NCBI RefSeq assembly: GCF_022346545.1
Contig: NZ_JAKRNU010000013.1
Location: forward strand, 1 to 64,000
Source: Sporosarcina sp. ACRSM
GTDB lineage: Bacteria; Bacillota; Bacilli; Bacillales_A; Planococcaceae
Length of the DNA stretch: 64,000 bases
Reading direction: 5' to 3'
Position numbers and translations under genes: made by a program. This document shows, piece by piece, positions 34,925-42,745 of this stretch. Positions within the stretch are counted from its first letter, which is position 1. Each line of letters opens with the position of its first letter. The notes below the pieces were generated by a model. That model had not been told where the DNA came from. It ran no database searches and saw nothing but the letters and a program-made list of their open reading frames with translations.

Positions 34925-35599
34925 TTATATTTGTACATTTAGGCGATTTTCAATGATTCGAATACAATCATGGAAATTCGTGAACGGAGAATAGGGAATG
35001 TTCAATTCCTCACATTTTTCGATTAAGAAATCGCGTGCAATGACGATATCTGCCAGTTTGGCCGCTTCCAGATCTGTGATCGAATCACCGATAATAATGC
35101 TTGTTTGCTGTTCGTCCGTGTATTGTCGAATGATGGACGGTTTGCAACATCCACAGCCTTGGTTCGTACAGTGTTCGTCGCAATCATAGGGATAACGTAT
35201 CTGTATCTGTTCTCCCGAAAAATCCCCTTCGTTGCAATAGATCCGATCGAAGGGTCCGAAAGGCTCGAGCATTGGATGGACGAAAAAGTCGATGCCGCCA
35301 CTGACGATATAGAGCGGTATGTTTTGTTCCCTTGTAAATTGAACGAACTCACCGAAGCCTTCCCTAATTTTCGCGTCTTCCAAAACGAAGGACATAATCT
35401 CTTCTTTTTGGGTAGTGGGTAATAAGGAAAAGAGTTCGCTGACGCCTTTTTGAATGGACACCCTTTGCGCTAAAATATCGTCCTTAATCGCCTCCCATCC
35501 TTCGGGAGCGAATTTTGCCATAATGTTAATAATATTATCTTTCATCGTGATTGTGCCATCAAAATCACAGAAAATAACCGGATTGAATGTTGTATTCAT
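34925..35599 (-). CDS. mtnX: 2-hydroxy-3-keto-5-methylthiopentenyl-1-phosphate phosphatase
   Basis: 224 residues of the HAD superfamily. DFDGT at 12-16 holds the nucleophile, ISGGIDFFV is motif II, and GDSITDLEAAKLAD carries motif III; a CDEHCTNQGCGCCKPS Cys-rich insert is typical of MtnX. It dephosphorylates the MtnW product to acireductone, the substrate of MtnD encoded next. The start at 35599 has GGAGGAGGT upstream; a longer frame back to 35755 overlaps the S-box and is not used. Transcription is under the S-box at 35708-35807. Confidence 0.95.
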   Translation of the reverse strand: MNTTFNPVIFCDFDGTITMKDNIINIMAKFAPEGWEAIKDDILAQRVSIQKGVSELFSLLPTTQKEEIMSFVLEDAKIREGFGEFVQFTREQNIPLYIVSGGIDFFVHPMLEPFGPFDRIYCNEGDFSGEQIQIRYPYDCDEHCTNQGCGCCKPSIIRQYTDEQQTSIIIGDSITDLEAAKLADIVIARDFLIEKCEELNIPYSPFTNFHDCIRIIENRLNVQI

Positions 35600-35658
35600 C
35601 CCAATACCTCCTCCTTGCAAAATCAAGCAAACTTCAAGCAGCAGGGGGCGAAAACTAT

Positions 35659-35694
35659 AGATAAGACCTCTTCCATGTGTAAGAAGAGGTCTAT
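35659..35694 (-). terminator. S-box-controlled terminator before mtnX
   Basis: AGACCTCTT/AAGAGGTCT stem (35663-35691) followed on the minus strand by a T-containing stretch. It lies directly downstream of the aptamer, as expected for SAM-induced termination. Confidence 0.85.
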
Positions 35695-35707
35695 CTTTCG
35701 CCATCTT

Positions 35708-35807
35708 CTTATCCCCCAACAGTACGTTGCAAGAAGTGGCACCGTGCCCCTCCACGGGATCGGTTGCCGGGTATCATCGGGCTCGTCCCTCCACCACTCT
35801 TGATAAG
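35708..35807 (-). promoter_or_regulatory. SAM-I (S-box) riboswitch, mtnX
   Basis: Reading the minus strand: CTTATCAAGAG, GGTGGAGGGA, CCCGGCAACC, GGTGCCA with AATTC/TTCTTGC, and the closing GGGATAAG arm. These are the conserved S-box blocks in order. High SAM should favour the terminator at 35659 and shut off mtnX-mtnD. Confidence 0.95.
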
Positions 35808-35881
35808 AAATATCGTATTTTTCAATTGGTTCCAATTATCACATTGTTCTATAAAACTGTCAATTATACTTATCTATCCTT

Positions 35882-37126
35882 TTAGGAGGTAACCGGAATA
35901 ACTTTTTGCTGCGCCAAGTCCTCTTCCGGCACACGAATACATTTCACAATGATTGCACTCACTACGTAGAGAGCACTAAAAATCCAGACAACGCCTTCCG
36001 CTCCGACAAGGCCGATAAATGCCAAAGCGATTGCAGGTGCAACGAAGGTAGAAAGACCCGCAGCAAAGTTCAGAACGGACATCGCTGCCCCTTTATCCGC
36101 GCCTGCAACGGATGGAACCAATGCACCGATTGGTACATACCCCGCTACCAAAGCACCCCAGATGAATCCGACAATACTCGTCATGACGATACTTCCATTT
36201 GTTAGAACCGGTACGTAGAACAGGAGTGGCGTGAAAATGGCACAGCCAATTCCACCAAACCAGATAATCGTGTTTTTCCAACCGAATTTATCACCTACAA
36301 ATCCAAAGACCAGATTGAAAATGATATTTCCTAAGAAGAACGTCCCCCATAATTGTAACCAAGCCGTTGTTTCAATGCCATTCTCTGCCATATGCATCGG
36401 TAAAAATACTGGAAAACCATAAACACTTAAACTATTGATAACCCTTACGACCCCGCCAGCCGCAACCCGAGGGTTCGATTTCAAAATAGTAATACCTTTC
36501 AATAACTCCTTAACCGCTTCTCGTTTATTCGCAATGTTTTTCTTTTCAAACTTATCTCGATTGATCACTAAAGCGAAGATCGTCCCAAGAGCTACCCAGA
36601 AAATAGATGTCCACATCGTATTGATGTAACCGAGATGCTGAATGACGAAACTTGAATACCACGCACCCAGCACCATCATGCCCGCACAAAACGCAAACCA
36701 GAACCAACCGACGGCAGAACTCAATTTATTTTGTGGTGTCTTATAAATCACCCAAGTCAAGAAGGAATAGGCAAACAAAGGATAACCAAAACCTTTAATG
36801 AAATAAGTAAGAAGCATTACCGGGTAATTCATCGTCGAAAAACCGAACGTGATAAATCCAGCGGTACCGATCACATAAACAGCTAAACCAATTGCCATCG
36901 TCCTTTTCGGACCAAAGACATCTACACAAACGCCTGAAAACCAGGAAGCAAGCGCAATGGAGATACCATATACAGTGAATATGGCGGCTGACTGCTGAAT
37001 CGTCAAGCCGCTTTCCACTAGAAAAGGACTCAGCCAACCGGCTTCAATTCCGTCCCCCATCATAAACAACATGACCCCGAAAAAACCCCATCCTAAGTTT
37101 TTCGTTATCCCAATTCTTTCTAACAT
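35882..37126 (-). CDS. MFS transporter under S-box control
   Basis: 414 residues, 12 predicted membrane segments, of the polyol-permease-like MFS group (RbtT/DalT/CsbX type; start LGWGFFGVMLFMMGDGIEAG, conserved DVFGPKRTMAIG loop between helices 2 and 3). The ATG at 37126 has GGAGAGAAGG upstream; the longer frame to 37357 runs back through the riboswitch. An S-box with its own terminator lies directly upstream, so it is expressed when SAM is low. Family members carry sugars and polyols; together with mtnK this makes methylthioribose a likely substrate (inference). Confidence 0.9.
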   Translation of the reverse strand: MLERIGITKNLGWGFFGVMLFMMGDGIEAGWLSPFLVESGLTIQQSAAIFTVYGISIALASWFSGVCVDVFGPKRTMAIGLAVYVIGTAGFITFGFSTMNYPVMLLTYFIKGFGYPLFAYSFLTWVIYKTPQNKLSSAVGWFWFAFCAGMMVLGAWYSSFVIQHLGYINTMWTSIFWVALGTIFALVINRDKFEKKNIANKREAVKELLKGITILKSNPRVAAGGVVRVINSLSVYGFPVFLPMHMAENGIETTAWLQLWGTFFLGNIIFNLVFGFVGDKFGWKNTIIWFGGIGCAIFTPLLFYVPVLTNGSIVMTSIVGFIWGALVAGYVPIGALVPSVAGADKGAAMSVLNFAAGLSTFVAPAIALAFIGLVGAEGVVWIFSALYVVSAIIVKCIRVPEEDLAQQKVIPVTS

Positions 37127-37183
37127 ACCCTTCTCTCCACTTCTATGATTATTCAAATTTTTGTAGCTTTTATTGCTAAATAA

Positions 37184-37216
37184 ACAAAAAAACCCTTTCC
37201 GAGTAGACGGAAAGAG
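37184..37216 (-). terminator. S-box-controlled terminator before MFS gene
   Basis: CCCTTTCC/GGAAAGAG stem with an eight-base loop, followed on the minus strand by TTTTTTTGTTTA. It is positioned between the aptamer and the MFS start. Confidence 0.88.
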
Positions 37217-37260
37217 CGTATAAATATCATGCATCACTGCACTACAACTTGTTAAACTCT

Positions 37261-37350
37261 TTCTATCTCTCAAGCATTGCTTGCTGGAATTGGCACAATG
37301 ATGTTGCCGAGGCTTCATGGGGCCAGTCCCTCCACCTCTCTTGATAGAAA
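37261..37350 (-). promoter_or_regulatory. SAM-I (S-box) riboswitch, MFS gene
   Basis: Minus strand blocks: TCTATCAAGAGAGGTGGAGG, GACTGGCCCCATGAAGCC, CGGCAACATC, GTGCCAATTCCAGC and the closing GATAGAAA. The order and spacing match the S-box aptamer. One change from consensus is CTCGGCAACATC in place of CCCGGCAACC. Confidence 0.93.
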
Positions 37351-37470
37351 AAAACATTATTTAATTAGGTAAAGCACAATCACTATTCAAAGTAATGTGT
37401 TAACTGTATAGAATAAACTGTCGAAAGTCAAGCGCTTATTTAAATTTTCTAAAAAACGGCCCCTTTTTTG

Positions 37471-37479
37471 TGCTATAAT
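37471..37479 (+). promoter_or_regulatory. Extended -10 promoter of oxidoreductase gene
   Basis: TGCTATAAT is a perfect extended -10 box (TGnTATAAT). No good -35 lies at 16-18 bp, as is common with extended -10 promoters. The transcript would start near 37486, so an ATG at 37478 inside the box cannot be the translation start. Confidence 0.75.
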
Positions 37480-37485
37480 GGCGTT

Positions 37486-37615
37486 AAATGTAGAAATGAT
37501 GAATTTGCAGGCAAACGAGCGGAGGCTTCTGCCGAGCGATTGCCGTAGCAATTTCAATGGAATTCTTGATCTCAACGAAACTGGCAAAAATCGAATTGAT
37601 GAAAGGATATTAGCT
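37486..37615 (+). promoter_or_regulatory. 130-nt leader of oxidoreductase gene
   Basis: Between the -10 box and the ATG at 37616 lies about 130 nt with several possible helices: GGCAA/TTGCC (37512 with 37542), an inner GGC/GCC hairpin, TTGC/GCAA and a late AATTC/GAATT pairing near the ribosome site. It matches no riboswitch I know (no Moco-motif consensus recognised). It could be a structured regulatory leader; the helices are short and unproven. Confidence 0.35.
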
Positions 37616-39655
37616 ATGCAATCTTATCTTGATATAGAAAATGGTGTAGTTCCCTCGGTTTGCTCGCTGGATTGTCCAGACCAATGTGGTTTACTGATCC
37701 ATAAAAAAGACGGAAAAATCGTTAAAATCGAAGGTGATCCCGACCATCCAGTGACACAAGGGAGTATTTGCAATAAAGTTCGACATATGACCGAACGAAT
37801 TTACGATCCTAAACGGATTCAGACACCTTTAAAACGTGTTGGGAAAAAAGGGGACGGACTGTTCGTTCCAATCAGTTGGTCAGAAGCCATCACCACCATC
37901 ACAGACCATTGGAAAAAACTGATAGCGGAAGAAGGTCCGGAATCAATTCTTCCTTACAGTTTCTATGCGAATATGGGCAAATTAAGTTCCAAAGGAATGG
38001 ACCGCCGCTTCTTTAACCGCCTTGGATCGAGCCAACTCGACCGAACGATCTGTTCGGTTGCCGGCGAAGTCGGATACAATTACACAATGGGCGGACGTTT
38101 CGGGACCGATCCGGAAGAGATGACGGAAACGAAGTTATTTGTCTTTTGGGGCATCAATGCCGTCAGTACGAATATGCACCAAATCATGATTGCACAAAAA
38201 GCACGAAAAAAGGGCGCGAAGATCGTCGTGATCGATGTCCATAAAAATCAGACGGGACGCCTGGCCGATTGGTTCATCCCGATTCTCCCTGGAACGGACG
38301 GGGCGCTTGCTTTGGGAATTATGCATATTCTATATAAGGAGAATTTGGTCAATCGATCGTTTTTGGAACAGTATACAGTCGGCTATGAAGAGCTGGAAGA
38401 ACATGTTGTGCAATACAATCCGGAAATGGTTTCCGCCATTACAGGGGTTCCCGTGGAAGATCTGTATGAGTTAGCCTGTATGTATGGGACCATTTCCCCT
38501 TCTATGATCCGCATCGGAAATGGCTTGCAGCATCATGATAACGGCGGCATGATTGTCCGAACCATCACTTGCTTGCCTGCCTTGACAGGACAATGGGCAG
38601 TCAAAGGCGGAGGGGCCCTAAAATCGAATTCCGATTATTTGACGCATAATCTCGCTGCGTTGGAACGCCCCGAACTGCAAGAAAAACCGACACGACGCTT
38701 CAATATGAACTTATTGGGGCAAGCCCTGCAGGAAGACTTGGAGCCAATCCGCTCCTTGTATATCTATAATAGCAACCCGGCCGTTGTCGCACCCGATGCC
38801 AATAAAGTGCGGGTAGGCTTGGCACGTGAGGATTTATTCACAGTCGTCCATGATCTATTTTTGACAGATACTGCCTTATACGCAGATATTGTGTTGCCCG
38901 CCACTTCCGCTTTTGAAAATACGGACTTCTATACGTCTTTCTGGCATCACTATATACATTTACAAGAGCCGGTCATTGAACCATTGGACGAAAGTAAATC
39001 CAACCCGGATGTCTTCAGATTGTTAGCAGAAGCCATGGGATTTGACGAGCAAGCTTTCAAGGATCAGGATGAGGAAATGATCGAGCAAGCTTTGAGCGAG
39101 CTGTCCAATCCCCATTTAGCCGACGTCAGCTATGACAAATTAAAAACGAACCGCTTTTTGAAAGCCAGCCACACCGACAATCTATTAAATCGCTTGAAGA
39201 CACCGAGTGGAAAAATCGAATTATATTCCAAACAGATGGAATTGGATGGACATCCGGCCCTTCCGACCTATATCCCGATTCTGCAGGATTCCGATTACCC
39301 TTTCTTGTATGTTCCGGCCATTAATCATAATTTTATGAACACGATTTTTTCAAATAACGATAAACATCGAAAACTCGAAAAGGCACCGAAATTATTTATA
39401 AATCGACAAGATGCGGAACTTCGCGGAATTGAAGATGGAGCAGCCGTTCGTATATGGAACGAGCGTGGGGAATGTGAAATGACGGTTTCGATCGGTGAGC
39501 AAGTCCTCCCCGGTGTCGTCGTCAGTCAAGGTTTCTGGCCGAGTAAGCCAGGCGAAAAAAACCTCGTTAACGCCTTAACGCCTGATCGGATTGCCGACAT
39601 GGGCGGCGGCGCAACCTTTTTCTCGGGGCGTGTCGATGTGGAAGTTTTATCATAA
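37616..39655 (+). CDS. Molybdopterin oxidoreductase, [4Fe-4S]
   Basis: 679 residues of the DMSO reductase/formate dehydrogenase superfamily. The N-terminal iron-sulfur motif is CSLDCPDQC with a fourth Cys in GSICNK (Cys16, 20, 24, 52). Next come the molybdopterin-binding catalytic domain (VFWGINAVSTNMHQI, VIDVHKNQTGRLADW, GNGLQHHDNGG) and the C-terminal dinucleotide-binding domain. No twin-arginine signal is present, so it is cytoplasmic. The ATG at 37616 has AAAGGA nine bases upstream. It is encoded divergently from the S-box MFS gene and no partner subunits are adjacent. The substrate cannot be read from the sequence. Confidence 0.9.
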   Translation: MQSYLDIENGVVPSVCSLDCPDQCGLLIHKKDGKIVKIEGDPDHPVTQGSICNKVRHMTERIYDPKRIQTPLKRVGKKGDGLFVPISWSEAITTITDHWKKLIAEEGPESILPYSFYANMGKLSSKGMDRRFFNRLGSSQLDRTICSVAGEVGYNYTMGGRFGTDPEEMTETKLFVFWGINAVSTNMHQIMIAQKARKKGAKIVVIDVHKNQTGRLADWFIPILPGTDGALALGIMHILYKENLVNRSFLEQYTVGYEELEEHVVQYNPEMVSAITGVPVEDLYELACMYGTISPSMIRIGNGLQHHDNGGMIVRTITCLPALTGQWAVKGGGALKSNSDYLTHNLAALERPELQEKPTRRFNMNLLGQALQEDLEPIRSLYIYNSNPAVVAPDANKVRVGLAREDLFTVVHDLFLTDTALYADIVLPATSAFENTDFYTSFWHHYIHLQEPVIEPLDESKSNPDVFRLLAEAMGFDEQAFKDQDEEMIEQALSELSNPHLADVSYDKLKTNRFLKASHTDNLLNRLKTPSGKIELYSKQMELDGHPALPTYIPILQDSDYPFLYVPAINHNFMNTIFSNNDKHRKLEKAPKLFINRQDAELRGIEDGAAVRIWNERGECEMTVSIGEQVLPGVVVSQGFWPSKPGEKNLVNALTPDRIADMGGGATFFSGRVDVEVLS

Positions 39656-39669
39656 AGTTCAAATCAATA

Positions 39670-39721
39670 AACAAGAAAACGAGTCTCCCGAGGAAATTCC
39701 CGAGAAGCTCGTTTTCTTGTT
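39670..39721. terminator. Terminator of oxidoreductase gene
   Basis: AACAAGAAAACGAG/CTCGTTTTCTTGTT stem with an inner TCTCCCG/CGAGA pairing, 15 bases after the stop. It has A and T runs on both sides and also faces mtnW. Confidence 0.9.
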
Positions 39722-39729
39722 TCTACGAC

Positions 39730-39871
39730 TACGCAGGCGCCCTGCGCTTTTATTACTATCTAGCTCCGGGCGCCAGACGCTCGGGTCATAAGCGAATCCA
39801 GCTATGTGGCAAGACCGCCACGTCGCTGAATCGACTTATGCCTGTCGCGTCTAAGCAGGCGCCCTGCGCTT
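39730..39871. repeat. REP-like intergenic repeat
   Basis: The string GCAGGCGCCCTGCGCTTTTA occurs at about 39733 and again at about 39854, flanking a GC-rich core with inverted segments (GCGCC, GACTTATGCC, CATAAGC). The composition is much richer in GC than the neighbours. It looks like a dispersed palindromic repeat that reaches the last codons of mtnW. No gene is seen. Confidence 0.6.
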
Positions 39872-41065
39872 TTATTTAGAGTCAACAAGGCCCCATTGTT
39901 CAACTGCACGTTGCAGTGATTTTGATGTTTTTGCTGCTTCTTCAAGGGAAATGTTCTTGATACTCGCGTCGATGGCTGCCCGGAAAGCTTGAGCACCTTG
40001 GATTGGTCCATCCGGGTGTCCGAAAATCCCCCCACCAGCATTGACCACAAGATTGTCCCCGAAATCTTCCAGTAATTGTGGAACCATCCCGGGATGAATT
40101 CCAGCGGACGGAACGGCAAACGTTTTCTCGAAACCATTCTCCTCTACGAGCGCCGCGTTGATCGCCAATGCATCCGCCCGAGATATCGCGACATTACCGT
40201 ATGGGCTTGGGAATAAAGACAAATCCCCTCCTACAAGTCGCGTCAACTTCCCAACGAGTAGCGAATACGCGAATCCGCCGCCCTCTTGACCGGCCAGAAC
40301 ACCTGATAACGCAGAATGCGCAACGATCGGCAAGCCGATATTATGATTTTCACGCAATGTTTGCAAGGCATCCAAGCCATACGCATGGACATTGAACAAT
40401 AGCGCATTGGCGCCAAGTTCGGCAGCCCGCTCCGCTTTTTCATGCAGCTGATGCGTCCGCCCTGACAAATTGACCGCATACAACACCCGGCTTCCGGTTT
40501 TATCGTAATGCCGATCGATGATTTCTTTGGCAGTCGTAATTCTTTTGTAGAATGGGGTTAATTCATTTTCAAACAGAATTTCGTCGTCTTTGATAAGATC
40601 GATGCCGCCTGCGAGCAGCTCCTCCAATTGTGCGGAGAAAAAAGATAAATCCCTTCCCATGACACCTTTGAAAATCGCTTTCAACAAAGGTCGATCCATA
40701 ACATTCAATTGTTCACGAATCCCTTTTGTACCGAATCGAGGACCTGGAAATTGTTTCAACAATTGTTCACTGAAGTCCAGGTCGATCAATTCATAGCCTT
40801 CGAAAAAAGAGAGTTTTCCGTAAACGGTTGTGAAAATGGCAGGCAGATCTGCCGAAAAGTTCGCGGAGGGGTAAAAGATTTTCACCTTATCCTTCCCTTC
40901 CCCTTTTTCCACCGAGATGACTTCTCCTTTGTGCTGCTTCAATTGTTGCTGTTCAAGATGCGGGATATCTGTCCACGAACCGATTGTGAGTCCCAGTGCG
41001 TGCTGCTCCGCTATTTTTTCCTGTTCCGGATGTGTCGGAAATAGGTATGTGGCTGTGATGCCCAT
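39872..41065 (-). CDS. mtnW: 2,3-diketo-5-methylthiopentyl-1-phosphate enolase (RuBisCO-like)
   Basis: 397 residues, a RuBisCO-like protein. The lysine that is carbamylated in the family lies in GGIDLIKDDE (Lys159, with Asp160-Glu162 as metal ligands). Loop-6-type and phosphate-binding segments GIHPGMVPQL and VNAGGGIFGHPDG follow. It enolises the diketone before MtnX acts. GGAGGA lies six bases before ATG. The start is 35 bp after mtnK, so both are under the S-box upstream of mtnK. In Bacillus subtilis mtnW is linked to mtnX, mtnB and mtnD; here it is with mtnK. Confidence 0.95.
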   Translation of the reverse strand: MGITATYLFPTHPEQEKIAEQHALGLTIGSWTDIPHLEQQQLKQHKGEVISVEKGEGKDKVKIFYPSANFSADLPAIFTTVYGKLSFFEGYELIDLDFSEQLLKQFPGPRFGTKGIREQLNVMDRPLLKAIFKGVMGRDLSFFSAQLEELLAGGIDLIKDDEILFENELTPFYKRITTAKEIIDRHYDKTGSRVLYAVNLSGRTHQLHEKAERAAELGANALLFNVHAYGLDALQTLRENHNIGLPIVAHSALSGVLAGQEGGGFAYSLLVGKLTRLVGGDLSLFPSPYGNVAISRADALAINAALVEENGFEKTFAVPSAGIHPGMVPQLLEDFGDNLVVNAGGGIFGHPDGPIQGAQAFRAAIDASIKNISLEEAAKTSKSLQRAVEQWGLVDSK

Positions 41066-41100
41066 GTAAATTCCTCCTTCATGCTGTTCAATGCTTCTAC

Positions 41101-42285
41101 TTAGACGAACCAGTTCTCCAATTCTTCCAACGAACGGATGTTATGACGGTTCATGATCAAATACTTCCCGAGCTCCATTACTTTTTTCCGTCTTTCCATT
41201 CGTAATTGCTCGTCTTGCTCATAATTCAAATCATCAATTTGGGAGATACCGATCGAGCGACGAACCAATTCGCAACCTGCATAGCCAAGCGCATCGGTAA
41301 AATTTTCCTCCATGATATGTGTCAGGAGACCGTCGATTTGCGTGTATGGCTCATTGGATTCTTCTCGCCATAATCGGGCAAATGTATCTGCATAGGCATA
41401 CCATGTTTCCCGTGCCTGTTCAAAGCGTTTTTTCCCAAATTCAGGATGACCGATCCCATTTAAATACAGTCCTGCGATAAAAATACCCACATCGAATCCA
41501 AAAGGTCCGAAACAAGCAAATTCCGTATCGAATACAACGGTTTTGGCTTTGCTCATAAAGATGGCTCCACTATGTAAATCGCTATGGATGAGCGCATCCG
41601 CTTTTGTCATGAATTTATGTTTTAATTTTGCCACTTCCAATTGTAACGGTCGGTTTTGGCTTAAATAATAGACATCTTTTTTCAATCCCTCTTCAAAATA
41701 ATTGCTATGATGGAAATTGTACGGACAATCGAAATAGAGCTCTTCTGTCATTTCCCGCATATATGGATTGGTCAGCGAACCACCCAACTCTTTTTTAACT
41801 TTAGGATCTAAATGGAAATCAGATGTATAGAACGTTGTTTTTGCGCTGAACTCCCCTACATCCCTTGCAAACCCGTCCGTTTCCGTCCCATTATTCAAAG
41901 CTGTACGCCCCATTACCATCGGATGCATGTCTTCCATCACGACAATTGCCAACACTTCATCGAGATGGAACACTTTTGGCACAGAACCAGGCATGATTTT
42001 TTCGTATTCCTGCAACACTTTTGTTTCAGTTACTACACGATTCACCGGGATCGGCATGGACTCTCCGACGATTCTCGCATAAGGTACAGCCTGCTTGACA
42101 ATGAGGCTTTTCTGTTCCCCATTCAATCGATAGACATGATTGATCTTCCCATCACTTACTTCAGTCAGCAAAACTTGTTCCTGCTCACCGAAGAAGCCTA
42201 GTTTTTTCACATATTTTACAATCTCAGCGTGTTCTAAAAAGGCATATGTAGTAGCCGGATTTTCACGTTCGGTCCAAGCGCTCAT
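41101..42285 (-). CDS. mtnK: S-methyl-5-thioribose kinase
   Basis: 394 residues, aminoglycoside-phosphotransferase-like fold. Seen are the nucleotide-binding start KLGFFGEQEQVLLTEVSDGK, the catalytic loop LIHSDLHSGAIF with HxD, and the metal-binding VFDTEFACFGP. It phosphorylates methylthioribose to methylthioribose 1-phosphate. ATG at 42285 follows AGGAGG by six bases; the ORF extends upstream but without a ribosome site. It is first in the mtnK-mtnW transcript behind an S-box. MtnA, the next enzyme, is not encoded in this window. Confidence 0.95.
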   Translation of the reverse strand: MSAWTERENPATTYAFLEHAEIVKYVKKLGFFGEQEQVLLTEVSDGKINHVYRLNGEQKSLIVKQAVPYARIVGESMPIPVNRVVTETKVLQEYEKIMPGSVPKVFHLDEVLAIVVMEDMHPMVMGRTALNNGTETDGFARDVGEFSAKTTFYTSDFHLDPKVKKELGGSLTNPYMREMTEELYFDCPYNFHHSNYFEEGLKKDVYYLSQNRPLQLEVAKLKHKFMTKADALIHSDLHSGAIFMSKAKTVVFDTEFACFGPFGFDVGIFIAGLYLNGIGHPEFGKKRFEQARETWYAYADTFARLWREESNEPYTQIDGLLTHIMEENFTDALGYAGCELVRRSIGISQIDDLNYEQDEQLRMERRKKVMELGKYLIMNRHNIRSLEELENWFV

Positions 42286-42320
42286 GTTGCTTCCTCCTAT
42301 TTTCACATCGATAATATTCA

Positions 42321-42349
42321 AAAAACCTCTTCACTTAAGAAGAGGTTTT
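42321..42349 (-). terminator. S-box-controlled terminator before mtnK
   Basis: AAAACCTCTT/AAGAGGTTTT stem, read on the minus strand as AAAACCTCTTC then TTTTT-rich sequence, 36 bp before the mtnK ATG. Confidence 0.88.
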
Positions 42350-42360
42350 CAACACAACTT

Positions 42361-42459
42361 CTTATCTTTCAGCGCAATGGCTGCAAGAATTAGCACCGTG
42401 CTCAATCGAGTCGGTTGCCGGGTTTCATAGGGCTTTTCCCTCCACCTGCTCCTGATAAG
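42361..42459 (-). promoter_or_regulatory. SAM-I (S-box) riboswitch, mtnK
   Basis: Minus strand reads CTTATCAGGAG, GGTGGAGGGAAAAGCCC, TGAAACCCGGCAACC, GGTGCTAATTCTTGC and AAAGATAAG, all S-box blocks in order. It should terminate mtnK-mtnW transcription when SAM is abundant. Confidence 0.95.
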
Positions 42460-42577
42460 AGTATATTTAACTTTCGAATTAACATTAGATTCAAATAATA
42501 TCCATAAAAGTATAACATAATATTCATTTGTGTTCAATGTATTTTAAACCAAATGAATTGTTTAAACACTATTTCTT

Positions 42578-42606
42578 TTGCATTTTTCTGATGAGTTCCG
42601 TATAAT
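42578..42606 (+). promoter_or_regulatory. SigA promoter of glpD with GlpP-type leader
   Basis: TTGCAT (42578-42583), a 17-bp spacer and TATAAT (42601-42606) form a good SigA promoter. A second TATAAT lies at 42634. The following leader has a GACCG/CGGTC hairpin (42650-42665) and a GCC/GGC pair, in keeping with glycerol-dependent antitermination by GlpP, as known for Bacillus glpD. The T-run is weak, so the antitermination part is inference. Confidence 0.7.
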
Positions 42607-42745
42607 CTATAACTTTAGTTATCGAAATTGTAGTATAATTCTTGGGAGAGGCGACCGAGAATACGGTCACAGAAACTTTTGGCCGGTGAAGGCTTATCAA
42701 TAGAGTGAGTGAATAATTTTTTCAGAAAAGAAGGGTTGACAAAAA

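Noticed and set aside
35600-35755. Longer start for mtnX
   Set aside because: It overlaps the S-box aptamer and terminator; the ATG at 35599 has a strong ribosome site and the family N-terminus.
37478-37615. N-terminal extension of the molybdopterin oxidoreductase
   Set aside because: The ATG lies inside a perfect extended -10 box, and the added residues match nothing in the family.
42140-42430. 96-codon open frame antisense to mtnK leader
   Set aside because: It is a shadow of the mtnK 5' end and the S-box on the opposite strand.
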